From Chrysochromulina tobinii (Eukaryota > Haptophyta > Prymnesiales > Chrysochromulinaceae): a DNA stretch of 26,292 nt. How positions within the stretch are numbered: the stretch's first letter is position 1; each line of letters opens with the position of its first letter. The DNA lies in the NCBI GenBank assembly GCA_001275005.1, contig JWZX01002091.1, positions 1-26,292 on the forward strand. Reading direction: 5' to 3'. Both the position numbers and the translations under genes were made by a program. Of this stretch, positions 15,749-25,471 are shown piece after piece. The notes below the pieces were generated by a model. The model saw nothing but the letters and a program-made list of their open reading frames with translations. It was not told the origin of the DNA and made no database searches.

Positions 15749-18420
15749 CTAGGCCATCAGATCGGACTCGCCGCGCCTCGCATCGATTGCCCGAGTCAAG
15801 AGGGACCGAAGGTGAGCGCGACGCTTGGTTGGAGAACCCGCTGCCCTACGATCCGACTCAGTCACAACGGACCTAAAGCGACGCTTGGTTGGAGAGGGAG
15901 CCCCCTCATCCTCATCGTCGGCCGCTTTTGAGGTCAAGATCTCCGAATGGACATCGGCCATGTTGTCGATGGCCAATCGGATGTCGGCACGTTTTTCCTG
16001 CGGGCTTTTGCGATACTCATCAATCGCATGATTGATGTGGATCACCTCGCGTAAAGCATGGATCAGAATCGCCACTGAGCATACTCCGCCAAGGGTTCCG
16101 ATCACTTGTCCACCTTTGGCAAGCGCATCCGTGGTGATTCGGATGCTTATGACGGCAGTGATTCCAAAGATGGAGAAGCCGATCCCAAGCATGAAGAGAG
16201 TGTGAAGCTGCATGAACTCTTGACGAAGAGAGTTGACCAAGATCTGCAACTCGTCATAACGATCGTGACTGCTCTTCGTGCCATGGAGTACAATGTATAG
16301 GAATGACGTGTACAGGACTGTGAGCATGAGAAACATGGAGCCAGCACCATTTCCAACGACAAACGACAGCTCAAACAGCCATGAATCAAACTTGGCGCAC
16401 TCGAAGGCCTCCAGGCAGCATTCCTGCGAAGATCCTTTGACGGAATTAATCTTGCCCTCCACAAGTTGCCGGTACGGATCGATGCAGTAAAACTCATACC
16501 AATCGAGATCGTTCTTCACCTTGAGAGTCACATTGTTGCAGGATGCATGTGCTATGGCTTGGCAGCGCCCAGACGTCAGCATGACCCGGCGGAAGTCTAC
16601 CCATGCATCGTTGTCGACCGACGAGTAGTTCCCGAACGTCATCGTGAGGACGAGCGCAGCGGCCACGGCGTAGTTCATGCAGACCTTCTCCATGGCCGAT
16701 AAGTTGCCAGCTAGAGACAGGAAGAACGACTCGACCTGTTTTCTCCACGATCGGGTTTCACTCTCTCGTCTTTCAACTCTGGCCATATCAAAGAACTCTG
16801 CGATGGATTCAGAGTAGCCCACAGAGCCAAGGTCCTTGGCGAGCTTCCCATGGAGAGCACAGGCCTCGAGCTGTCCCATGGTATAGAGGCCGTGCTCGTG
16901 GAGCTTCTGGAGCAGCGCTTGGGCAGGCGTCTGGAGCCGCGCTCGGGCAGCGTCTGCACCCGCGCGCGAATCGATGGGGCCTGGCGCTCCTTGACGAAAT
17001 CGGACGAGGCCCTCGAGCCAGCTCTCGGAGATCTCGGCTGACTTGTCGAATTTGAACTCGAGTGGACCCATCCTGGGCAGCCCCATTTCGAAGCCTCCAT
17101 CCTTGAGCTCGGCAGCAGAGTAGCCAGCGCCAATGAGCTCCTTGAGCTTGAACTCGGCGAGCCGCATCTCCTTCGCCGTGTAGCCGGCGACCTTGAGCGA
17201 TCTCGCGTCGAGCTGAGCGCCCTTGAGCTCCTTCGCGCTGAACCCAGCCTCCCGAAGCTCGTGCGCCTCGTAGTGGCCTTCCCGCCCGCCACCCTTCCGC
17301 GCAGTCAGTGCTCCCTCGGCAAGGAGCTCTTTGAGCGTGCGCCCATCGACGGCCTCGGCAATCCTCTTCTTGAAGCCGGCCTTCGTGAGCTCGTCCACCG
17401 AGTAGCCGGCCTTCCGGAGCTCCTTCGCGACGAATCCGCCCGCCTTGAGCTCCTGCACAGGCGATCGGCCGCAGGGCGCGCTGTAGTGAGCACTTGCATG
17501 CAAGGCAGGCCATCCGCATGCAATCCACGTACCTTCACAGCCGAACGGCCGAGGCTCAACTCGAGATCGTCCTTGAGCGATGCGAGGGGCCAGCCGCCCG
17601 CTCTGAGCTCTTCCACCGTGACGCCGGCGTGCATGAGCTCTGAGGGTCGAAAGCCGTTGGAGCCGAGAACACGAGCCCCCAGCCGCGTGCGTGGGTTGAG
17701 CTCGATCAGCTCGCTCGAGGAGAAGCCTTCGAGGAGCTCCTTGGCGCTGAACCCTTGGTCCTTGAGCTGGGCCGCGCTAAACCCAAGCTCCCGAAGCTCC
17801 CTGGCCGAGCTCCTGGCCGCGCTCCTGGCCGCGCTCTTGGCCGCGCTCGCCGAGCGTGCGCCGGCATCCAAGTGGGAGGTGCTCGCCGCGGGCGGAGAGG
17901 CAGATGCAGCAGCGGCGCTCACCGCAGGTTTGATCGAGGCCCCTGAAGGCGTCGCCGCGGCACAGCCATACCTTTCAAGCCAGGCGGCCGTGCGTTGGAC
18001 TGCTGGCACCACTGAAGCCTCGCTCGATTCGACGGCGCCTGCACCCACCGCGAATCGCTCTGAGGCAGCACTGCTCGCTGGACCCTTGGCAGTCGCACGC
18101 GTTGAGGTGGCGCTCGTCGTTGTGCTCGAGGAGGCGCCGCGCTTGCTGATTTCGAGCGAGGGCGATTCGCCGTCGAAGAGCTGTTTGCGCAGGGCTTGCC
18201 GCTCGGGATGGGCAGAGCTGGGTGGCGATGTTGAGGTAGCCCCGTTGCGATGTTGAGGGGCCAAGCCGGACTCTTGCCGTGATGCCTGCGTCGTCGCACC
18301 GATGCGACATGCTCCACCAGTGGGCCGCTCCCGAGCCTCAGGCCTGGTGCTCGTCGAGTCAGAAGCATCATCGCGAAGCGCGCCGACCACCCTTGAGGCA
18401 GCGAGGTCGCGTTCGGGCAT
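15749..18420 (-). CDS. four-TM membrane protein with decapeptide repeats
   Basis: Two inferred exons, 18420-17533 and 17452-15749, give 863 residues from ATG 18418-18420. After a disordered Ser/Ala-rich N-terminus come about 15-17 decapeptide repeats of the form ELRxAGFSAK (for example ELRELGFSAAQLKDQGFSAK), spanning both exons and joined cleanly at AVK|ELKAGGF. Four hydrophobic helices follow, at about 557-573, 657-685, 714-734 and 745-763. The first two are separated by a loop of about 80 residues with six or seven Cys and an NNVT sequon, so the loop is probably extracytoplasmic and disulfide-bonded. The C-terminal tail has two SPTKRR motifs, possible proline-directed phosphorylation sites. 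I recognise no channel, transporter or enzyme signature. ELRxAGFSA-type repeats are common in algal and bacterial proteins, where they are thought to mediate contacts. Confidence 0.72.
17453..17532 (-). other. intron of the four-TM gene (family B)
   Basis: 80 nt, GTACGT...TGTGCAG, phase 0. It contains GCATGCAAGTGCTCAC (17501-17486 in transcript direction) followed by TACAGCGCGCCC. This intron shows no copy of the following exon. Confidence 0.82.
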
Positions 18421-18724
18421 TCCTAACCCGATCCACGGTTTTTGATGCAGCTGTGAAACACAAACGCGCACCTCCGGGGGCCTCTTGGACGGCGGTGTGA
18501 CCGATGGGGCCGACTACAACAACACATCGTAACTCACAACACACCTCCAATTCGGGCGAGCAAGCATGCATACGGCCCTTATTGCCATTTCGGATATCAA
18601 ACGGGCCAGGAATTCCTACCTATCACGAGATTCGAGAATCGTCTCTTGCGCTCTGGTAGTGTTGTGTCCCTGCTGACGGCGGAGGAGGTACGCACGCGAG
18701 GCAACCGATCCGATGGCGCGTGCT

Positions 18725-18783
18725 AGGCGGCCCTTGCGCTTGGGTCGCGCGCCGATGTCCTCCGCCGCCGGCCCGCCGCTCGC
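18725..18783 (+). repeat. 59-bp direct repeat, copy 1
   Basis: It starts AGGCGGCCCTTG and ends CCCGCCGCTCGC, and recurs at 18863-18921 with about four mismatches. Two of these would be synonymous in a plus-strand frame and two in a minus-strand frame, so coding status cannot be decided. Confidence 0.75.
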
Positions 18784-18862
18784 CGCCGCCGCATCTCGCA
18801 CTCGGCACAAGCGCTTCCCTTCGCCTCCTACACTCGAGCAGCTGCGCGCAGTGCATGCACAC

Positions 18863-18921
18863 AGGCGGCCCTTGTACTTGGGTCGCGCGCCAATGTCCTC
18901 TGCCGCCGGCCCGCCGCTCGC
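18863..18921 (+). repeat. 59-bp direct repeat, copy 2
   Basis: Second copy of the repeat at 18725-18783, at a spacing of 138 bp. Confidence 0.75.
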
Positions 18922-19101
18922 TCGCCCCCAGCAGCCTCTCCACCACGTCCCGTGCACCACGAGGACAGCTGCTGCTGCTCGCGGTGCCTTCGAGCTGCAG
19001 CTCCTTGCCCTCCGCCGTGCCGCGCGCTGCCACGGACCGTGCTGACCACGCCGCGTCCGTCCCACCCGCAGCCCTCCGCACGCAATCGACCAGGCGAGCG
19101 G

Positions 19102-22100
19102 ATGAGCCTCCTGGATGAAGACACGTACGAACGGCCCGACGCCGAGGTCCTCCCGCTGATCACGCCAGCAGCAGCCAGAAGGACGAATTTGGTGCGCCGC
19201 ATTTCGCACGCGACGCGCTCGGGACAGCGCCGCCCGGTGGCGAAGCGATCGACGGGGCGGGGGCAGGGGAAGGGCCGCAGGGGGAGGCGGCGGCGCGGCC
19301 GTACGACTCCGCACCTTCGCCATCGCTCGCGCGCCCCCCGCAAGCACCCTATCCCTCACATCTGCCCCACCCACGTCGTCGCTCACCCTCCTCTGATTGC
19401 TGCTGTGTTCCACGCGCAGCTCGAGCGGTTGCCCCTTCACTTGGCCGCTCTTTACAGCTCATCGGTGGCGGTGGTGCAGGCGCTCCTCGCGGCGTACCCG
19501 GAGGCCGCCATTGCGAGGGACATTGTACGCCGCCCCTCCCCCCTTGCATGAGAGGCCCTGAGCGGTCATCAGAGGTCATCAGATGTAATCAAGGGCAATC
19601 AGTGGTTATCATTCGCAATCAAGGGGCACTCAGCGGCACTCAGAGGACAATCAACGGCACTCAGAGCCACTCGGTGGCCACTCGGTGGGCCCCTCAGAGG
19701 CCATCAGCGGGCCCCTCAGAGGCCATCAGAGGTACTCAGTGGCTCATCAGAGGTGATCAGAGGCACTCAGAGGCACTCAGAGGTCATCAGAGACCACTCA
19801 GAGGCACTCAGTGGCATGCAGCGGCACTCAGAGGCACGCAGAGGGCCCTCGGCACGCGGTCTTCACCGCCCCTCACCCTGCGTAGCGTCTAAGCCCCCTG
19901 TCCCTCACATCTGCTCCACCCACCTCGTCGCTCATCCACCTTCTCTGATTGCTGCTGTGTTCCACGCACAGACCGGGGACACGCCCCTTCACGTGGCCGC
20001 TGTGTACAGCTCATCGGTGGCGGTGGTGCAGGCGCTCCTCGCGGCGAACCCGGAGGCCGCCACGGCGAGGAACAATGTACGCCGCCCCTCCCCCCTTGCC
20101 GCGTGGATGAGAGGCCCTGAGCGGTCATCAGAGGTCATCAGATGTAATCAAGGGCAATCAGGGGTCATCATTCGCAATCAGAGGGCACTCAGCGGCACTC
20201 AGCGGCACTCAGAGGGCACTCAGCGGCACTCAGAGCCACTCGGTGGCCACTCGGTGGGCCCCTCAGAGGCCATCAGCGGGCCCTCAGAGGCCATCAGAGG
20301 TACTCAGTGGCTCATCAGAGGTGATCAGAGGTACTCAGAGGCCCTCAGAGGTCATCAGAGACCACTCAGAGCCACTCAGAGCCACTCAGTGGCATTCAGA
20401 GGCACTCAGAGGGCCCTGGGCACGCGGTCTTCACCGCCCCTCGCCATGCGTAGCGCGTCTAAGCACCCTGTCCCTCACTTCCGCTCCGCCCACGTCATCG
20501 CTCACCCACCTCCTCTCATCGCTGCTGTGTACCACGCGCAGCACGGGGACACGCCCCTTCACAGGGCCGCTCGTAACAGCTCATCGGAGGCGGTGGTGCA
20601 GGCGCTCCTCAAGGCGAACCCGGAGGCCGCCAAGGCGACGGACAAGGTATGCCGCCCCTCCCCCCTTGCCGCGTGCATGAGAGGCCATCAGCGGTCATCA
20701 TAGGTACTCATATGTAATCAAGGACAATCAGGGGTCATCATTTGCAATCAGAGGGCACTCAGCGGCACTCAGATGGCAATCAGCCGCACTCAGAGCCACT
20801 TGGTGGCCACTCGGTGGGCCCCTCAGAGGCCATCAGCGGCCCCCTCAAAGGCTCATCAGAGGTGATCAGAGGTACTCAGAGGCCATCAGAGGTCATCAGA
20901 GACCACTCAGAGACCACTCAGAGCCACTCAGAGCCACTCAGTGGCATTCAGAGGCACTCAGAGGCACTCAGAGGGCCCTCGGCACGCGGTCTTCACCGCC
21001 CATTGCCCTGCGTATAGCACGTCTAAGCACCCTGTCCCTCACTTCCGCCCCACCCACGTCATCGCTCACCCACCTCCTCTCATCGCTGCTGTGTACCACG
21101 CACAGAACGGGCGGTTGCCCTTTCACATGGCCGCTTGGAACAGCTCATCGGAGGCGGTGGTGCAGGCGCTCCTCCAGGCGTACCCGGAGGCCGCCAAGGC
21201 GACGGACAAGGTACGCCGCCCCTCCCCCCTTGCCGCGTGCATGAGAGGCCATCAGCGGTCATCATAGGTACTCATATGTAATCAAGGACAATCAGGGGTC
21301 ATCATTCGCAATCAGAGGGCACTCAGCGGCACTCAGATGGCAATCAGCCGCACTCAGAGCCACTTTAAGCCACTCCGTGGGCCCCTCAGAGGCCATCAGC
21401 GGCCCCCTCAGTGGCCATCAGAGGTACTCAGTGGCTCATCAGAGGTGATCAGAGGTACTCAGAGGCCCTCAGAGGTCATCAGCCCACCCACCTCGTCGCT
21501 CACCCACCTCCTCTCATCGCTGCTGTGTACCACGCGCAGGAGGGGAACACGCCCCTTCACAGGGCCGCTGGTAACAGCTCATCGGTGGCGGTGGTGCAGG
21601 CGCTCCTCCAGGCGTACCCGGAGGCCGCCAAGGCGACGGACAAGTCTGTATGCCGCCCCCCCTCCGCCCTTGCCGCGTGGATCAGAGGCCCTGAGCGGTC
21701 ATCATATGTAATCATATGTAATCAATGGCAATCAGTGGTCATCATTCGCAATCAGAGGGCACTCAGCGGCACTCAGATGGCAATCAGAGCCACTCAGAGC
21801 CACTCCGTGGGCCCCTCAGAGGCCATCAGCGGTCCCCTCAGTGGCCATCAGAGGTACTCAGTGGCTCATCAGAGGTGATCAGAGGTACTCAGAGGCCCTC
21901 AGAGGTCATCAGAGACCACTCAGAGCCACTCAAAGGCACTCAGTGGCATGCAGCGGCACTCAGAGGCACGCAGAGGGCCCTCGGCACGCGGTCTTCACCG
22001 CCCCTCACCCTGCGTAGCGCGTCTAAGCACCCTGTCCCTCACATCCGCCCCACCCACGTCATCGCTCATCCTTGCTGCTGTGTTCCACGCACAGGGCGGG

Positions 22101-24844
22101 CGGACGCCCCTTCACTTGGCCGCTGTGTACAGCTCATCGGTGGCGGTGGTGCAGGCGCTCCTCGCGGCGTACCCGGAGGCCGCCAAGGCGACGAACAAGG
22201 TACGCCGCCCCTCCCCCCTTGCCGCGTGCATGAGAGGCAATCAGCGGTCATCAGAGGTCATCATATGTAATCAAGGGCAATCAGTGGTCATCATTCGCAA
22301 TCAGAGGGCACTCAGCGGCACTCAGAGGGCACTCAGAGGGCAATCAGAGGCCTCTCGGTGGCCCTCAGCGGCCCTCAGCGGGCCCTCAGAGGCCCTCAGA
22401 GGTGATTGTAAGCAATCGGAGGTCATCAGAGGCCAGTCAGAGGGCAGTCAGAGGTAATCAAGGGCAATCAGTGGTCATCATGAGCCATCGGAGGGCAATC
22501 AGTAGCAATCAGAGCCACGCAGAGGCCACGCAGAGGTCATCAGAGGTCATCAGAGGCACTCAGAGGCACTCAGAGGCACTCAGAGGCACTCAGAGGCACT
22601 CAGACGCAATCAGACGCAATCAGACGCAATCAGACGCAATCAGACGCACTCAGCGGCACTCAGAGGGCACTCAGAGGGCACTCAGAGGGCACTCAGCAGC
22701 ACTCAGCGGGCACCGGGACCCGAGACGGCCACGAGGACCCAGAGTGCCAGCGCCAGCATTGGTGGCGCGACGGCGGCGCGCGCGCGCCCGTTTGGCTGCG
22801 CCATCGTCGTGCGCACCTCCCCGTCCCTTTCGCCGCTGACGACCCTCGCTCCGCCGCCCTCGTTCTCCGCGTGCCCGCGCCGCAGTCTGGCAAGACGCCG
22901 GCCGACTGCGCCGCCACGCACAATGGCAACGCCGAGGTCAAGGCCTTCTTCGCGAGCGGCCAGGTGCGCCCGATTCGCATGCAATCAGAGGTCACTCAGC
23001 GGTCATCAGAGGGCACTCAGAGTGCACTCAGAGGCCATTGGGGGCACTCAGTGGCCATCCGAGGGCTCTCAGAGGCCAGTCAGCGGCACGCAGAGAGGCC
23101 ATCCGAGGCGATCAGAGGGCACTCAGAGGCACTCACAGGCCATCAGAGGGCACTCAGAGACCATCCTGGGCCATCATTCGCAATCAGCAGCACTCAGGCG
23201 CACTCAGTGGCAATCAAGAGGGCGCCGGGACCCAAGACGGCCACGATGGCCACATCGCGTGCTGAGCGTGCGCCGTGCGCGTGTGCGTGTGCGCGTGTTC
23301 GCAGCACTTGCAGGCGACGCCTGGGCAGTCAGCGGCGGCGGCGGACAAGGCGGCGGCGGACAAGGCGGCGGCAAAGGTGGCGGCGGACAAGGCGGCGGTC
23401 GCGAAGGCAGCGGCGGACAAGGCGGCGGCGGACAGGGCCGCAGCGGAGGAGCTGCGGCGCCGAGCCACGGCGCTGGGTCTGCTGCAGGTGCTCACGCCTG
23501 CCGGCATCGCCGACGACGCGACGTTGAAGAAGTCGATCGCGTGGTGCGACGAGCAGGGCGTGACGAGCGTGTCCGACATGGTCAAGTACGACGACATGGT
23601 CAAAGACTTTGTTCGCCATCTCGGCCTGAAGACGCTCCCCGGCAAGAAGCTGCTCAGCATGCTGCAGCCACCGACAGCCAGACTCGCTGGCCAGTTGAGC
23701 GACCGCCTGCCGCCCTCGCCAGAGAGTGAAGCCCAGCAGGCACCACCACCCCCGCCAGCAACGCTGGCAGCGTCCCGCTTCATCGAGAGCTATAACCAGC
23801 CCGAGCGCAGACCCGACCAGCTGTAAGCACTGATGACCACTGATTGCTACAGATTGCTACCGATTGCTACTGATTGCCCGAGCGCAGAAGAAGAATGCCT
23901 CGTGCGCTTGCATGTGATGCGCTTGCCTTCGGCATCCGCCCGCAGCTTCCAGCTCGAGGCGGCCGTGCACAGCCTCATCCTCGCGCACGCCCAGCGCGCG
24001 GGCATCGACCGCTCCGAGGCCGTCGGATTCTTCCAGACGCTGCGCACCAACGCCCTCAGGGCGGCCATGCAAGCAGGCGGGGGCGGCGCCGATGAGATCC
24101 TCCGACCCGATCAGCTCATGTACATCGCGGTGCGGCTGTGGACGTCGGCGGCGACGCTGCGCGGGCGCGAGTTCTGCTCGCTGCTCAACCAGGCGTTACG
24201 CGAAGACGGCGCGGACACCATCGACCACGCCGCCACCTGCACCCACGCCATCAACACCTTTTGCGTCGCGCGCCGCGGCGGCATCCCCGTCCCGTGGCCG
24301 AGCGAGCACGTCCTGTACCGCGGCGGCGCCATGCCACGCTGCTTCCAGAGCTTCTTCGCCGTGGGCAAGGCGTACCGCGCCCCCATGTTCATCGCGACGA
24401 GCGTGGAGCAGGATGTCTCGATCCAAACCTTCCTGATGCGGCTGCCGCCCGCGACCGCCTCGCAGTCGCCGCCCTTTCAGGAGCCGGTGCGCTGGCGCTT
24501 CCACCTCGATGGCGCTTCCACCTCGATCGAGCATGCAAGTGCTCACCACGGCGCCCTCCCCTTCCCTCTCCCCACAGGTACTCTGGCGCTTCCACCTCGA
24601 TGGCGCGCTCCCCCCGAACCGCCGCTGCGTCCACGTAAACTTCATCGACCGCACTGATGGCACCGTGCACGGCGAGGACGAGTTCCTCTTCGCGCCGTAC
24701 TCAACCTTCACCGTGCGCGCCTTCGAGTGGAGTCCGCAGCCAAGCGTCAACGCGTACACCTTGCGGCCGCACTATATCGACGTCAACGTCGCCAGCGACA
24801 ACCGGCGGCCGCCGCTCGACCTGCCGCTCGCGCCGTGGTGCTGA
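19102..24844 (+). CDS. ankyrin-repeat ADP-ribosyltransferase, about 11 exons
   Basis: Inferred exons: 19102-19191, 19420-19524, 19972-20076, 20542-20646, 21106-21210, 21540-21647, 22095-22199, 22886-22963, 23314-23822, 23883-24486, 24578-24844, about 726 residues. Exons 2-7 are each one ankyrin unit of 35 codons (36 in exon 6), phase 0 at both ends, such as GDTPLHVAAVYSSSVAVVQ. Exon 8 is a divergent last ankyrin (GKTPADCAATHNGN). Exon 9 encodes an Ala/Lys-rich helix (AAADKAAADK) and a small helical region. Exons 10-11 encode an ADP-ribosyltransferase with the R-S-E pattern: LYRGG (Arg about 583), MFIATS (Ser about 610) and GEDEFLFAP (ExE, Glu about 671 and 673). This pattern belongs to the NAD:arginine class; target unknown. 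No signal peptide, so probably intracellular. The exon 9-10 junction is the weakest (60-nt intron ending CCGAG); exon 9's acceptor could be 23305, 23314 or 23329. Confidence 0.72.
19192..19419 (+). other. intron 1 of the ankyrin-ART gene
   Basis: The donor TTG|GTGCGCCGC resembles the GTACGCCGC donor of the later ankyrin introns. The 3' part (CACCCTATCCCTCACATCTGC onward, ending CACGCGCAG) matches the 3' ends of the later introns, so this intron shares their ancestry but lacks the 10-bp array. Confidence 0.6.
19420..22199 (+). repeat. six tandem exon-plus-intron units of about 560 bp
   Basis: Ankyrin exons begin at 19420, 19972, 20542, 21106, 21540 and 22095 (spacings 552, 570, 564, 434 and 555). 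The introns share a start (GTACGCCGCCCCTCC), a middle array and an end (GCACGCGGTCTTCACCGCCC ... CCACGCGCAG). The intron before exon 6 has lost about 120 bp, including the GCACGCGGTCTTC block. Introns look about as similar between units as exons do, which implies recent duplication or gene conversion. Confidence 0.9.
19545..19850 (+). repeat. 10-bp-period array (CACTCAGAGG/TCATCAGAGG), first intron copy
   Basis: Units are NNAYTCAGAGG-like with a dominant 10-bp step, and are the reverse complement of the CCTCTGATTGC/CCTCTGATGA units in the other genes' introns. Equivalent arrays lie at about 20100-20420, 20680-20970, 21240-21480, 21690-21975 and 22235-22710, and in the intron at 22964-23313. 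Confidence 0.88.
22200..22885 (+). other. long intron 7 of the ankyrin-ART gene with perfect 10-mer runs
   Basis: It contains about five perfect CACTCAGAGG units (about 22555-22605) followed by about five CAATCAGACG units (about 22605-22655), then a GC-rich segment leading to CGCGCCGCAG. No exon is evident in the GC-rich segment at 22700-22885, although it is open in more than one frame. Confidence 0.6.
23823..23882 (+). other. candidate 60-nt intron 9 of the ankyrin-ART gene
   Basis: The donor CT|GTAAGC is strong. Ending at CCCGAG|CGCAG gives 60 nt and restores the ART frame (PDQL|AEEECLV). CCCGAGCGCAGA also occurs just upstream of the donor. An alternative acceptor at CTACAG would make a 30-nt intron that also keeps the frame. 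The body is family A (CTGATTGCTAC). Confidence 0.45.
24487..24577 (+). other. last intron of the ankyrin-ART gene (family B)
   Basis: 91 nt, phase 0 (GAGCCG|GTGCGC ... CCCCACAG|GTACTC). Its first 29 nt (24487-24515) match the first 29 nt of the next exon (24578-24606) except at two positions. It then carries GCATGCAAGTGCTCAC (24531-24546), CACGGCGCCC and a C-rich end. Confidence 0.85.
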
Positions 24845-24882
24845 CGGGCTACCTGCCGCTCGCGCCGTGGTGCTGACGGGCT
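24819..24882 (+). repeat. 32-bp perfect tandem duplication across the stop codon
   Basis: 24819-24850 is repeated exactly at 24851-24882. The unit contains the TGA of the ankyrin-ART gene (24842-24844), so only the 3' UTR is lengthened. Confidence 0.92.
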
Positions 24883-25471
24883 GAGGGTCTGCAGCTGCAT
24901 AGCGGTACAGCTGTCCAGCTGTACCTGTAGCTCGATCGACGGTCGGCTGCGGCTGGGACCTGTGTGTGCGCGCTGTGTGGCGTGCGGGGCGCGGCTACAT
25001 CGGGCATGCGAAGCTGCGTGTGATGACGGGTATCGTGGGGTATGCGTAAGAGGGGGCTGAGGCTATCCCACAGCGGGACCCGTGAGTGGTCCCGTGGCAG
25101 GGCCTGGGCGGGGTGGTGCGTCGTCTTGGGCATGTCTTCACAGCGGGTCCCGTGTACAATGTATGGTCCCGGGGCGAGAGTCGCCCGGGCGAGCCAACGG
25201 TAGCTATTGGCTTTGAGCCTAATTGGCTGTTCGAGTGTGCCGAAACAGTGTCTGTGTCGTGTGTCCGGTCGGCGCGGGGCGTCCCAGAGGGGCCGCCCCA
25301 CTAGAAGGATGCCTTGTAAATGTGCTCGCACACTGGGGGTCGGGCGCGTTGTATTGGGCAGCAACAGGTCGAGTGTGAACTTCACACAGCCTTTCTCGTC
25401 GTGCGCCTGTCCCGCTTGGAGGGGGATCTTCTTGTGCGCAGCGTGCGGGCGAGGTCGCAATCCGAGCAGCC
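24883..25471. other. intergenic region between two ankyrin genes
   Basis: About 590 bp of GC-rich sequence without a credible coding frame. It presumably holds the 3' UTR of the ART gene and the promoter of the next ankyrin gene. No TATA box or strong repeat was seen. Confidence 0.5.

Larger units (their letters stand above)
18421..19101. other. divergent intergenic region between the four-TM and ankyrin genes
   Basis: About 680 bp. Several overlapping frames are open on both strands because of high GC; none is convincing. It contains a 59-bp near-identical direct repeat and presumably the promoters of both flanking genes. A small gene here cannot be excluded. Confidence 0.4.

Noticed and set aside
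17261-18256. 331-codon plus-strand open frame
   Set aside because: It is antisense to the decapeptide-repeat exons and an effect of repeated, GC-rich codons.
18623-19081. 152-codon minus-strand frame upstream of the ankyrin gene
   Set aside because: Overlapping frames on both strands are equally open, the only internal similarity is the 59-bp direct repeat, and no domain is recognised.
19753-20703. 316-codon open frame containing two ankyrin units
   Set aside because: It reads through intron arrays between exons. Matching splice sites at each ankyrin unit and stops in sister introns favour splicing, though retention is noted as a finding.
19545-22710. Possible CRISPR array, given regular short repeats
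   Set aside because: The 10-bp units have no unique spacers of 25-40 bp, lie in introns of a eukaryotic gene, and no cas genes are present.
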